Assembly (NCBI RefSeq): GCF_963678975.1 | Contig: NC_089280.1 | Span: 18,963,863-19,027,862 of the forward strand | Direction of reading: 5' to 3' | Source of the DNA: Dysidea avara | Taxonomy: Eukaryota; Porifera; Demospongiae; Dictyoceratida; Dysideidae | DNA: 64,000 nucleotides | In this document: positions 24,610-35,454 of the stretch, piece by piece | How positions within the stretch are numbered: the stretch's first letter is position 1 | Layout of the letters: each line of letters begins with the position of its first letter | Made by a program: the position numbers and the translations under genes | Notes under the pieces: generated by a model | Told to the model about the DNA's origin: nothing | Databases searched by the model: none | The model's input: the letters and a program-made list of their open reading frames with translations, nothing else

Positions 24610-24847
24610 TGTGACCGGATCTGCAAAAAGGGGTCTATAGCCTTTCCAAAATTCCAAGTTTGATGAGTCATAACTCATCATGTGTTTAACCCATTGTCTT
24701 AAAATTACGTCCAGGAATAGTGCTATTTTAGGAGTGTAAGGTTACCAAATTTCAGGCTGGTATACCGTACACACACGTCATGTTATGGATTGCCAAGTAA
24801 ATGCAATTAGAAAGGCTATAAGACCCCTTTTCACAGATCCGGTCACA
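24610..24847. mobile_element. TA-flanked MITE, TGTGACYGGATCTG family (copy B)
   Basis: Orthologous to the element at 5438-5674. Ends TGTGACCGGATCTGCAAAAA and the complement of TGTGACCGGATCTGTGAAAA, flanked by TA. Confidence 0.75.
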
Positions 24848-25451
24848 TATATCCTCATATTTCTTGTGCAGCTATAGCCAATACAGGCATGGATCGTAAT
24901 GCAAACTATACGTACAATACAGAGTAGAGTTCCTCTATGTATGCAAGTCTGCCAATGATATGGAATATAAATGTTTTCTGTTGAGGCATTTCATGTTGGC
25001 ATGCCCTAAGCCTTAACTGTGTGGTTCTGACAATAAAATTTCTAAGAGTAGGAGGTGTTGGAAAACTATAGTTAGCTTTCCCCCCTTCTTCCCGTATCCA
25101 TGCAGAAATGATACAGAAAAAACCATTCAAGGCTTCATCATACCTCAACTTTAATTAGCATTAATTTTAGGCCGAAATGGAAGCAATTTATTTTCAACAT
25201 CATTCAAATGTCTAGTTAAACAGAAAATTATAGTCAGAAATTTTGCAAGGCTGCAGCTGATGTCAGTATGTCAGTCATAAAACTATTACATTGTCTCAAA
25301 TGTGCAGCAATGTTTCAATCACATCAGCAGTGGCTTATAATTAAGCATACAAATTAATGTACACTGAAATCAACTGTGTGTCACTAAAAGCAAAGCCTCT
25401 GTTAAAACCAGCACTGGGTATGTGTGCACTACTTACATAGGTACCAGCTAG

Positions 25452-25790
25452 TAGGGCTGGGGGATAGTATGAACATATCGGAATGTCGGGATAGTAGCGC
25501 TATCGTGTATCGCCTATCGTTTGAAAAATTACTATCGGACAGTAATTAAAATGTCAAAATATGCAAATATTCATGCAAAATACTTGAAAAAATAATATTT
25601 GGAAACAAAAATCAGTCTAAAAAAGGCTATTTAGTCTCTTAGTCAAAAACATATCCATAAGTACATCCCTCCTTGCACATCTCTGTGAAGGTAATAAGTA
25701 GATTTTCACTATCGTTATATGCTAACGTCTATCGTGAACAGTGTCTTACTATCGTTTGGACATTGAAAAATTCACTATTGCCCAGCCCTA
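25452..25790. mobile_element. hAT MITE
   Basis: Canonical hAT ends TAGGGCTGGG ... CCCAGCCCTA with an exact 8-bp target duplication CCAGCTAG (25444-25451 and 25791-25798). Copy A has the empty site at about 6295. 339 bp, rich in atcg/cgat steps (actatcgtt repeats), with no transposase frame. Confidence 0.93.
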
Positions 25791-26699
25791 CCAGCTAGAG
25801 TCTGTGTGGTCAAAACTCCATGACACTTATGTATAATACATGTATATACCATCATCAGAAGTGCTAGCTGGGACCTGCATGAGGTTAAAACCCGTGCAGG
25901 GAGTCAGAGTCTATAACCCTGAAAAATATCCCACAACCGAGTTGTGATTAAACAAATTCTTCGTGTCCATATCATTTCCATGCAATGTATGTTCTGTCCT
26001 GTTCACTCAGCCATTGTGTTGATTGAATTTTGTGAATCCATTAAGAGTACATGAGTTAATTGATTCTGAAAAAGCTAATACTTTCCACAGCTTTGTTAGC
26101 ATTGAAACCATAACATTAGCTATGTGCAGCTGAATACTGCTATCATTACATCATTTCTCAGAGCTCAATGTCTTCTGAGAATATTGTAATATGGCATCAG
26201 ATGTACAGCCATAATGTAACTATGTGATACTATTACAAATATGGCAGTGGTTGCTATGGTGGTAGACTATACTTTTGTTGTGGCAAAACTAATATCCTGC
26301 ATGTGTCATGATCATGTAGGGTATTGCACAAAAATGCACAAAAATAAAATGTTCATTATAATCTGTATACCACATATATGCAACAGGCCGGTCAGTGCAG
26401 GCTAGTATGCAGTAAAGTCATGATCTAATGAAAGATGCTACTAGAGCAAGCTAACATAATGGGTTCTGTTAAGGTTACTAGCTGGATACCTACAGTTATA
26501 GCTACACCATAGTTGCACACAACACATACTTAGCTACACATAATTTTTTAATGTAAAATTATTTTACGTTAGTTGTAAAGCCAGGAAAGTGCTTCTTTAT
26601 AGAGAGACACACATCATTATATCAATTTGCTTTCTTGTTTTTAATGTTGTTCACAAACTGTATAAAATGTCCTAAAATAGTTTATTGTCCATAATCCCA

Positions 26700-28750
26700 G
26701 TACTGAATGCTTATAAACTGGCATTTTCGTTGTAGTATTTCCTTTTAAGAGTGTAAGACTTTCCTATATGTGTGGGTGTTTTGCATAGGCTATGTAGGTT
26801 AGCAGAAGCAGAGGAGCACAAGGCACCTTATGAGCAATCAGCTTGTATGGTGACCATGAAAGTGATGAAAAAAAAGTAGAAACACTACAAAGTGCATTAA
26901 TATTATTAAATAAATGTTTTGTGAGACCACTATCTCTAACATATAAACTACCAGCCTACAGTACAATTATGTGGTTCTGTATACTGCTTTGCAAATAGAT
27001 CAGAGTAGTTATCATTTCTCAGAGCTAAGTATTGAAGAGAATAATACATGAAATGTCATACATGACACAGAGTGATGTCATAATTGTGATGTGTGCATGT
27101 CTATGTAAATATTTGGTGATGCTATATAAACTAATGTGGCAGTGTAGTAGTTATGGTCACAAAATAATCTTTTGTTGTGGCAAAACTAATATCCTGTGTT
27201 AGGGAACACTCACAGGATATTAAAGGGTCAATAGTGAAGTTATCTGTGCTCAATGACACAAAATTAATGTCTGGCTGCTGACAGTAAAAACAGGTATGGT
27301 AAAACATCACACTAAAATGTTTCCAGTTTCAGTACATGTACACATGAGTAGTGTGCTAAAACCGGGGACGTGCTTACTGTGTATATAGGAACAAAGCTGT
27401 CCTAACATCAATTAGCTATATGTGACTATAGGCCTGCAAAATAGAGCATGTGGGCACATAAAATTTATACTTTTTCAAACTTTCATCGCCCATAACGTTT
27501 TATCTGCCACTGTGCTATATATGTGGTCATGCAACTTTTGTCCTCTATTAAACATCTAATTGGCTTTATACTAAAAGTTACAGAATACATATCTCAGCAC
27601 TGAGATATAGCCTGTTATGTAACAGGGTGTAGTCTGTACCCACATGCCCTGTTTTTGCAGGCCTGGTCACATATTGTATGTAAAACTGAAAAGTAAACGA
27701 AATGCATGCAGGAAGACAAAAATTTGGTTGGTATTTCCTTTTAAAAGTACCAGACTTTCCTATTATGTTGTTCCGGTGTTTTACAAACCAAAATACTCGT
27801 GCATAGGTCCGGTTTTGTAGGTTAGCAGAAGCAGAGGAGCCCATAAGTGCCACAAGGCACCTTATAGGGGCAATGAGATGTTTCATCTTGAATGGTGAGC
27901 ATCATAGTCAAGAAAAAACACTGCAAAGTGCATTATTAAATTCAGTAAATGTTTTATGAGACCATCTCTAATAAAATACCAACCTACACAGTATGTGGTT
28001 CTTAATTATGTCTAGTGAAATATGTACTGCTTTGCAAATGGAACAGAGTAGCTATAGTTACCATTTCTCAGAGTTAACTATATAAGAGAATGATAATATA
28101 ATGGCATATACATGACGCAGTGTGATGTCATAATTGTATACCTATGTAAATATTTGGTGACGTTATTTATATAAACCAATGTGGCATGTAGTGGCATGTG
28201 GTTACAAAGTAATCTTTTTCAGTGTTGTGGTAAAACTAATATCCTGTATCGAGGAACACACAGAGGATATTAAAGGGTCAATTGTAGCTCGAATTAATGT
28301 CCGGCTGCTGACAGTAAAAACAGGTGTGTTAAAACAACACACTAAAACTGTTTTCAGTTTCAGCGCATGTGCATGTTACTCCATTATTTTTGTACATGCT
28401 ATAATTTAGCCCATATAGGTGTGTGTCATTTTAGCACATCATGCACGATGCATGTTAAAATGAATGAAAGTGTGCTAAAACAAAACACACACCAGATCTC
28501 TAAAACAGCACATTGGTGTGCTAATTTGACATGTTAGATTTTAGCACATATTATGTACTTATTATGGTGTGCTGTTTTAACATACGTACCGTTTTAAGTG
28601 TGCTAATTCAATAAATTTTGTACACAATGATCATGCACATTTGTGTACTATATAATACCTATATGAGCACATGTGTATAGTGTGCTAAAACTGGGGACAT
28701 GTTATAGTACACTAGTTCAGTTTTACTGTGTATAGGAACAAAACTGTCCT
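26700..28750. repeat. Imperfect tandem duplication of an upstream block in copy B
   Basis: The block represented once in copy A (about 7250-8220) occurs twice here, at about 26700-27420 and 27720-28750. Both carry tactgaatgc/ttccttttaa, gcagaagcagaggagc, aaaactaatatcctg, aggatattaaagggtcaat and tgacagtaaaaacaggt in the same order. The first unit is more diverged. No coding role seen. Confidence 0.75.
28415..28605. repeat. Cluster of TTTTAGCACA / TGTGCTAAAA motifs
   Basis: About 190 bp present in copy B but absent at the equivalent place in copy A (about 8036-8045). TTTTAGCACA or its complement recurs at least five times in both orientations (28431, 28474, 28517 region, 28551, 28570-28606). 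Ends are poorly defined; it may be a small inverted-repeat element that expanded from the single flanking tgtgctaa. Confidence 0.45.
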
Positions 28751-28887
28751 TACATATTTAACACGAATTAGTGGCTATGTAAAACTGAAAAGTATAAACA
28801 AAATGCGTGCAAGAAGACAAGTTTGGTAGCAAATGCTTTACTATAACCGTCGTATCTATATATCACACTAAGAAACTGTGAAGTATA

Positions 28888-29040
28888 CACAGTAAAATTA
28901 ATTCAGAAGTATGAAGTTCATACTGATGGTATGCTACCTGCGATCACTTAGTATGACATGATGTACATATTTCTGTACATCATACTAAGTGAGCATATAC
29001 CATTAGTACGAACTAGTATCATACTTCTGAATTTATAGTG
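28888..29040. mobile_element. Palindromic MITE (copy B)
   Basis: Partner of 8331-8468, with the same hairpin architecture (gaagttcatactgatggtat pairing with ataccattagtacgaact) and small indels in both arms. Confidence 0.65.
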
Positions 29041-29711
29041 TATAAAATACAGTTGCAGTAACATTCTACTGAAACTTGTCACAAGTATCAGTCTATAATA
29101 CTAAAATAAGAAACAGATTTTAGAGTTTTCACTTTTCAGTGTGCAAGTTAAGTTTTTAGTGCAATCCTGAACTTAACCACCATTTGTCTGCTGTGGTTCC
29201 TACAACGTGATCAATAATGCAGACCTATAATTATTACTAAAACTGACTATTTTGAAAGAACTCGACCCTGCTATACAGCTCTCTTGCATGCAGTTCCCTG
29301 CATTATGTGTTTAAATTGGACATAAGCTGCTTGCTTACTCATTCCTTTTGGTTGAGTAGTTAGCTCTATGACACAATTGCTTTTAACTGGTGCATGCATG
29401 TCTTGAAGAGTATACATGCATGGATTTATTATAATAAGCTGCATGGTATGCTGATGGCATGGCTGAAAAGATCTAGCAGTGCAGCTAAAACTGTAGAATG
29501 TGGGAGGAGCTGGAACTGTAGTTTTGCTGTTTAGTAACCGGCTGGGGCGCCAAGTAAGCATCACGAGCCGCCATGCCGCGGCAGACTGCGTATACGCTTA
29601 TGCATGTCATTCCAAAATGTGTTGTACGTATGTGTTTGATAAATAAGTCGCTTTAAGCTTTTGCTCAAGGCTACCGGTAGCGCGTGGGTTTAGCTATGCT
29701 TCAGTGTAGCT

Positions 29712-30209
29712 TAGTCTGGCAGCGCCCGCCCCTTTGCATAAAGAGGAAATGTCTGGTCACTCTAGCATTCAAAATTTGTAGCGTGTTACCGAAAACAGGT
29801 AACACCAATCAGATTGCGTTTTTGGTAATTACTAAATATTTGTGCCGTTTGTTTCGGAGTTATCATAGATACCGTAATGCGTGAAAGAGTTTTTGTGAAG
29901 ATGCGATATGATTTAGGCTGCTTGTAGTCGCCAATAGGATGTTCTTTAATAAAAGAACAAAAGATGGAGGTAGTGAAAGAGCCTTGTAGTTAGAACCGAT
30001 GTACTCGTAAAGCTGCCTAATCAATATGGAAAGAATCTCGATTATGTTAGCAGCCTATCTCACGAACTGCTTATTTTGTGTGGCTGTTGCCATTCTTGCT
30101 GCCATTATTGTGACATCATTGTTTAATTACATTCCATCGTTACAACCCCGTAATGCTAGAGTGACCAGACCCTTCCTCTTTATGCGAAGGGGCGGGCGCT
30201 GCCAGACTA
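29712..30209. mobile_element. Mutator-like MITE in the AO-B promoter
   Basis: Terminal inverted repeats of about 60 bp: TAGTCTGGCAGCGCCCGCCC at the left, then ctttgcataaagagg and gtctggtcactctagcatt, with the mirror at the right. An exact 9-bp target duplication AGTGTAGCT (29703-29711 and 30210-30218) is present. Copy A has the empty site at about 9450. Long TIRs plus a 9-bp duplication are the signature of Mutator-like elements. It ends about 100 bp before the AO-B ATG. A related element is at 31778-32731. Confidence 0.85.
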
Positions 30210-30310
30210 AGTGTAGCTAGCGTGTTGCGTCACATCCGACTTCTGAAGAGATTCAATATAAAATAATTTATAAGCTACAGTGAAGCTAGTGCCAACGTTA
30301 TCAGGCGGTC

Positions 30311-31738
30311 ATGAGTAGCAGGATTGAATTAAAGAAGAAAGTAATCGTTGTTGGTGCTGGAATAGCTGGCATCGCTGCTGCGAGGGAACTTTACAAACAT
30401 GATCTTTTCGATGTTGTCATTCTAGAGGCTTCAAACAGAGCTGGTGGGCGAATGTTTACTGGAAACATAGACAATACTCCGGTAGAATTCGGAGCTACAT
30501 TCATTCATGGCGCTGGAGAGCACAACGCTATCTACCAGCTAGCCAAACACTATGGCATGATATCCGATGAAAGACGAGAAAATCCTGAGATGTGGGACAA
30601 ATCAACTCTTTCTGCTGTTCTGACTAATGGAGAGACAATATCCAGTGAAGTTGTAATGAAATATTGGAACATGTTCTCTAACTTAGCTGATGATTTTGAA
30701 GGCACCAATAACTCTTCCACTTGGGCTAGTATGTACAATGACTTGTATAGCTACTTGGATGCTGAATTCACAAAATGTTTCTCTGGTGATGCTTTGAAGA
30801 CTCCTCCTTATGTGAAGAGCATGTTTGATACATTTGTAAACTGGCTGACAATATCCGAAGGTGGAGATCATTGCAGAGGTATCGGCATCAATGGAAGCTA
30901 CCGTAACCTGCCTGGAGATCGTGAGGTCAGATTTGAAAACATCTACTCTTATGGCTACTTGACACAGAAGCTGGTGGCTGACCTGCCTAAGTGTATCCAC
31001 TACAACACAGAGGTGTTAAGCATTAATATAGAAAACAGTCCTGCATTGGTCACGTGTAAAAATGGATGCCAGTATGAAGCTGATCATGTAATTGTCACTG
31101 TTCCACTTGGTGTGCTAAAGAAACGTTGTCTGGATGAGAGCTTGTCACCAAACGAACAATCATTGTTCATACCTGCGTTATCTACTGAGAAACAGATAGC
31201 CATTCGAAGCATTGGCTTTGCTCAAGTTGGAAAAATAGTACTGCAATTTGACCAGGAGATCACCAGTAAATACAGTCTAATTCCACTAATGATCTTGTGG
31301 CGCCCAGACGACAAACATGATCCAGTAATAAACAAAAAATTTCCATGGGCAACTGAACTGTTTCTGCTGGAAAGGATTCAAAACTCCAATCTGTATGAGT
31401 CGTGGGTAACTGGAAGTACTGTGGCTTGTGTTGAGCAGGCCAGCAAGGAAGAGATTATAGAAGCATTTACTTACATTCTCAGCAAAGTGTTCAAACATCA
31501 TATTCCCAAGATAGTGGATGTTCACATGCACAAATGGCAGTCAGATCCTTTATTTAATGGTTGTTACACTGTACACCTTGCTGATGTAAACACTTCGGCT
31601 AACATAACAAAATTGAGAGAGCCACTAAACAACAATCAGGTACTGTTTGCTGGAGAAGCGACCACTAAAGAGTACTACTCTACAGTTCATGGTGCTTATT
31701 TGACTGGAATTCGAGAGGCAAAACGATTAATTAACTGA
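30311..31738 (+). CDS. Polyamine-oxidase-like FAD amine oxidase (intact copy B)
   Basis: Single-exon gene of 475 aa. Flavin amine oxidases of the PAOX/SMOX group oxidise polyamines (spermine, spermidine or their N1-acetyl forms), yielding an aldehyde and hydrogen peroxide. The dinucleotide-binding motif GAGIAG is at residues 15-20, followed by VVILEASNRAGGRM with the acidic residue that contacts FAD ribose and by EFGATFIHG. The middle contains HVIVTVPLGVLK and VGKIVLQFD, with a lysine in the position typical of polyamine oxidases. The C-terminal LFAGEATTKEYYSTVHGAYL block contacts flavin. Length is slightly below typical animal PAOX/SMOX (about 500-550). No signal peptide, transmembrane segment or obvious C-terminal peroxisomal tripeptide. 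The start is the ATG conserved with copy A. It is the only copy of three with an unbroken frame. A Mutator-like MITE lies just upstream and a second TIR element about 40 bp downstream. Substrate choice is inference. Confidence 0.88.
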   Translation: MSSRIELKKKVIVVGAGIAGIAAARELYKHDLFDVVILEASNRAGGRMFTGNIDNTPVEFGATFIHGAGEHNAIYQLAKHYGMISDERRENPEMWDKSTLSAVLTNGETISSEVVMKYWNMFSNLADDFEGTNNSSTWASMYNDLYSYLDAEFTKCFSGDALKTPPYVKSMFDTFVNWLTISEGGDHCRGIGINGSYRNLPGDREVRFENIYSYGYLTQKLVADLPKCIHYNTEVLSINIENSPALVTCKNGCQYEADHVIVTVPLGVLKKRCLDESLSPNEQSLFIPALSTEKQIAIRSIGFAQVGKIVLQFDQEITSKYSLIPLMILWRPDDKHDPVINKKFPWATELFLLERIQNSNLYESWVTGSTVACVEQASKEEIIEAFTYILSKVFKHHIPKIVDVHMHKWQSDPLFNGCYTVHLADVNTSANITKLREPLNNNQVLFAGEATTKEYYSTVHGAYLTGIREAKRLIN

Positions 31739-31777
31739 ATCGGTGTTAATCGGCTTTTACATGGCCATACAAGGGTA

Positions 31778-32731
31778 TAGTCTGGTGGCACCCAACACTT
31801 TGCATAAAGTAAGGGTCTGGCATGATTAACATAGCATACACAACTTTATTACAGTAAATTAGGAATATCTTCTGGTATCATTTTGTATTTAATTTTGATT
31901 CAGATATAATCCTTGTTCTCGTCACTATTTCTGTCCATGCACTAATTGTTGTAACCATGATCACACAATTACTTTTGGTAATTTTATTTACATACACAAA
32001 ATAATAATGTATTTATTAAATTAATTTTACACCCAGGCTCACTACTGGCACCGATTCGTCCGATTGCTAGTATAGGCCTTCAATACATGCATATGTAATT
32101 TTACTCTCTGTACCAATGCTGTTGTATATATCATGTACTGTAAAGTAATATTATAAATATTACTTGTGTTTTACATAGGCGTAGCAACCCTTGCGATTTT
32201 CTGATTGTAAATGCAAAAAAGATCGAGATACTCTAATAGCGCAGTCAGGTACTCTAATAAAGCAGTCAAAGGACTCAGAGAAGCAGTTTAGCAAACTATG
32301 AAGTTGTGAATAAGGATTTTTATGTGCTTTAGCAGTGATACAATTAGTGGAGGGCAGCCATTCTTAGCTTGTCGACCTTTTTTTTTTTTTTTTTTTTGCT
32401 CTTCAGCACCGAACTAGAGCCCCCTATCTAAAAATATCTTGCTACGCCTATGTTTTAGAAGTCTTTCAACATTACCTTATTTATTGCATCATGTTGTAAA
32501 ATAGCTCTTCATTGCAACTCTTAGCCTTAGAAGAACCGATTACATAATGAAAACTAATGGAAACGAATGGATGGAAAAACTAATAATGGAAAGTAATGGA
32601 TTCTTCATTCCAATTGGACAGTTGTTTTTCCAACTGACTGTACGACTAGCTAGTGTATATGCTTGTATGCACGCATGCTATGTTCACCAGACCCTTATAC
32701 TTTGTGTGAAGAGTCGGGTGCCATCAGGCTA
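31778..32731. mobile_element. TIR element of the TAGTCTGG family, downstream of AO-B
   Basis: Inverted ends of about 60 bp: TAGTCTGGTGGCACCC at the left and the complement of TAGCCTGATGGCACCC at the right, both followed inward by a cataaagtaagggtctgg / aaagtataagggtctgg block and acatagcat. They are clearly related to 29712-30209. The flanks (aagggtata / aatgggcata) only resemble each other, so the target duplication has decayed or is misread. The interior holds a diverged LINE 3'-end fragment (about 31850-32100; FWYHF...FDSD reading) and the nested hAT-like MITE at 32174-32450. Confidence 0.65.
32174..32450. mobile_element. hAT-like MITE, nested
   Basis: Ends CATAGGCGTAGCAA ... TTGCTACGCCTA, flanked by TGTTTTA (32167-32173 and 32451-32457). 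277 bp. Carries two copies of the actctaata-(g/a)-(c/a)gcagtc motif (32230-32270) and an 18-T run near 32380. Confidence 0.65.
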
Positions 32732-33246
32732 ATGGGCATACAACACAGGAAGTAGTTTCTACTATTCAGTTAAGTGACTGCTGATTACAGTAGTTTATAT
32801 TGCCTGACTGCTTTATTAGAGTATCTCAATCTTTTCACCAAAATTTTGTTCAGATGATAGATTTCAGATTCTGGAAACCTGCATGAAGATTCAATTTCAG
32901 GTAATCCGAAAGGAGTTTCCTGGAACCCCCTGGCATTGGCACACCCTATACATGTACATGTACTCTTGAGAGTTAACATTGGTGCTATATTATCAGATAC
33001 ATGTTATGACAGTGTATATTGTGTTGTTTATTTACTTAATTATTCATTAATGCAGTATCTTGAATTCTGCGTTTGTGTATAGGTAAGCATGATGGCTATA
33101 CTGTATAAATGATGTATATATGTCTTTAAGTCTGCTTTGGTCAACGCTACACTTTTATAAAGCTTTGCATACTTTGTTGTCTGTTTTTCAGAAATGCTAG
33201 TTTCAATTGTATTCCTTAGAAACTATAGTGACCTTGAAGGCTTTAA
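32732..33246. other. Intergenic, no gene seen
   Basis: AT-rich DNA between two transposons. It contains one copy of the dispersed gactgctttattagagtatc motif (about 32807-32826). No reading frame of substance. Confidence 0.5.
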
Positions 33247-33329
33247 CCCTTAAACGCGCAAAGGCCATTATAATGGCCCTATTATTTATTACACCGAAAA
33301 CGCACGAAAGTTTATGCTTACTTTCGCGA

Positions 33330-33960
33330 AAATAATCGCGCGTCTTTACAAGGCTGTATCTCTGAAAATCCTCGACGTATCAACTTGAAACTTGGTACAC
33401 AGATGGTGGATACCCTGGGGTTTACCCATCGTGACTATCAATTGTTTATCATTAATGCTTCTCTATTTATCCGAAGTAATATGCGCATAACTTGGAAATA
33501 ACCGTCATGGTAGGTGGCTCCGTTGGCGATTCGCCTCAATACTTGGTGTCGAGAAAGAGTTGTACCCTTGATACAAGGTGGTGAAATTTAATTGACATAG
33601 CTGCAACTCTCAGGTATTTATGAATTTTAGAAAAAACTTGTGGTATTCACACAATTGTGCGAAGTAACCGCACGTCTTTACACGACTGTATCTGTGAAAA
33701 TCCTTGATGTATCAGCTTGTAACTTGGTACACAGACGGTGGATAACCAGGGGTTTATCCAATATTATTATTATGCTTTTATCAATAATACTTCTCCATTT
33801 ATCCACAGCAATACGCGCATCATTTGGAACTAATCATCATGGTAGGCAGCTCCTCTGTCCATTCGCCTCAACACTTGGTGTTTAGAAAGGGTGGTACCCT
33901 TGATACAAGATGGTGAAATTCCATTGACATAGCTACAACTCTCAGGTAGTTGTGAATTGA
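33330..33960. repeat. Two-unit direct repeat inside the piggyBac end
   Basis: Two diverged units offset by about 332 bp share cgtctttaca, gaaaatcctcgacgtatc (second unit gaaaatccttgatgtatc), aacttggtacacaga, tggtggata, attcgcctca, acttggtgt and gatacaa-ggtggtgaaatt. The second unit is AT-shifted. They may represent duplicated subterminal transposase-binding DNA. Confidence 0.75.
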
Positions 33961-34412
33961 AAAAAAATTGTCATATTCTCATAATTATTTTTACCCTGTA
34001 GGCATGTAACAAAGAACTCCAACACAATCACTGTGGCGTTTCAACGTGCTGCCAAGACGTATTCTGGTGACTGGTCAATCAAATACCAACAGCAATCCAT
34101 TTTATCATGCACTGTTCATCAAACATAAAGTATTATTAGCATTGGAATTTGAAAAACTTTTCAAACATAAAATGTACATGAAATATATACACTAAAGAGC
34201 TGGGATCTTTACTCAGTGAAGGGTTTGCCTCATTTAGAAACCACCGATCCAAGTGATTTCAGAGAAAAAAAAAACCACAATCGTGGAAAAACCTGAATTA
34301 CAAACAGCTCTGTACATAACTAAACAGATAATACTGTCAACACATCTAAACTATATACATCGGCTGAACCTGTAAAAAGTCTAAGACACAGTAAATAGCA
34401 TACACCCCTTAT

Positions 34413-35454
34413 TTATTTATAGTTTTCCTTGGTGTGGTATATCTTAAAACAATTTTCAAGGCACAAATGAACCATTCCACAATTTACGCAGCCATACTTA
34501 GTACGTTTTCTATGTGTCTTCCGGTCAGAACACACTGCAGTCACCGTCAGTCCCAAGGTTCTCTATGAAATGGCGTTCCTCAAGCCTCGCAGGCGATTGA
34601 GGTGGAAGAGCCTGTGATTGACGTCCTCCATGCTGGCGTGAGCTATGTTGACATAAAAGTTTAGTAGCCAGTTGCTCCCTGAAGCTTTTGATGGTCCTAC
34701 GATCATTCACAGGTGTGAAACAGCACTCTAGAGTATAACCATAATCAATAGCCAAATCCCTACCCCTACCGGTACCTCTACCCCTACCAGTACCTTTCCT
34801 CCTACCTCGACTAGGCACAAGATCCATTGGAGACACAGTTCCCCTACCCCTACCCCTCCCTCTACCTCTATTTCTACCAGACAAAGGATCAGATGGAGAT
34901 GGTGAGTAGTCCCTGACTCTATCACTAGGTGAAAATGGGGCATATGGAGAAGAACGAGAGCGCAGGGAAGAACTAACAGGAGAACCATAGTAAGCCACAG
35001 GAGAACCACTACAGGTGTATTCAGTTTCCAGGCTACCCATCCCACCGTCACTCACTCCACTATGTAGCCCAGATGGTCCAGGATGGCTTGACTCATCATG
35101 ACCTTCACAATATCTCACATCAGCTATTAGAAGAAGCAGGACTCAAGTTATAAAACATGTGAAAAGCATTATACCTTCATAATCATTGTTTGTTTCTTCC
35201 TCAACGTCTTCTTCGTCGTTGCTGAACTCTTTCTCACGATCATTTTCTTCCACATCGCCATAATCATCTATAATGGCAGGCGAAGTGATAGGACCGATTC
35301 ATCTGTCCGCCATTTTACCGTCTTGTTCCCTGGTAAGCCTATCAAGGACAAAAGAGTCTTCTCCATGGACAAAAGAGTCCTCTTCGTCCGAGTTGTTCCA
35401 GTCATCGTCGGTGTCGGTATAGAAAAGTTGATCAACAACAGTATTTTCATCCAT
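34413..35454 (-). pseudogene. piggyBac transposase relic (acidic N-terminus joined to Cys-rich C-terminus)
   Basis: The ATG at 35454 opens an acidic N-terminal segment (MDENTVVDQLFYTDTDDDW), typical of piggyBac transposases. Plausible GT-AG introns (donor near 35320, acceptor near 35268; donor about 35175, acceptor about 35124) lead to an open exon (35124-34525) rich in Arg-Gly repeats (NRGRGRGRGRG and GTGRGRG), then RTIKSFREQLATKLL, which resembles the region just before the piggyBac Cys-rich domain. In another frame, 34525-34413 reads SDRKTHRKRTKYGCVNCGM and LENCFKIYHTKENYK-stop, the C-terminal zinc-binding domain. The DDD catalytic core, several hundred residues in the family, is absent and a frame break precedes the Cys-rich domain, so the copy is non-autonomous. 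Minus-strand coordinates of introns are approximate. Confidence 0.8.

Larger units (their letters stand above)
23412..30310. other. Upstream region of AO copy B, non-coding
   Basis: No gene recognised. It corresponds to 4190-9574. In addition to the inherited MITEs (24610-24847, 28888-29040) it carries the B-only insertions listed separately. The proximal promoter is altered relative to copy A, because 29712-30209 is inserted about 100 bp before the AO start. Confidence 0.6.
23412..31740. repeat. Segmental duplication copy B (AO only)
   Basis: Paralogous to 4190-12878 of copy A, starting at aatgaggtccagcac and ending just after the AO stop codon, where no DARS2 sequence follows. B-specific additions are a hAT MITE (25452-25790), an internal tandem repetition (about 26700-28750), a motif-rich insert (28415-28605) and a Mutator-like MITE (29712-30209). 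Confidence 0.9.

Noticed and set aside
30026-30220. 64-codon hydrophobic plus-strand frame
   Set aside because: Runs through the right half and TIR of the Mutator-like MITE; the membrane-like text has no support.
34728-35051. 107-codon Val/Gly-rich frame
   Set aside because: Frame-shifted reading of the Arg-Gly repeat DNA of the piggyBac relic.
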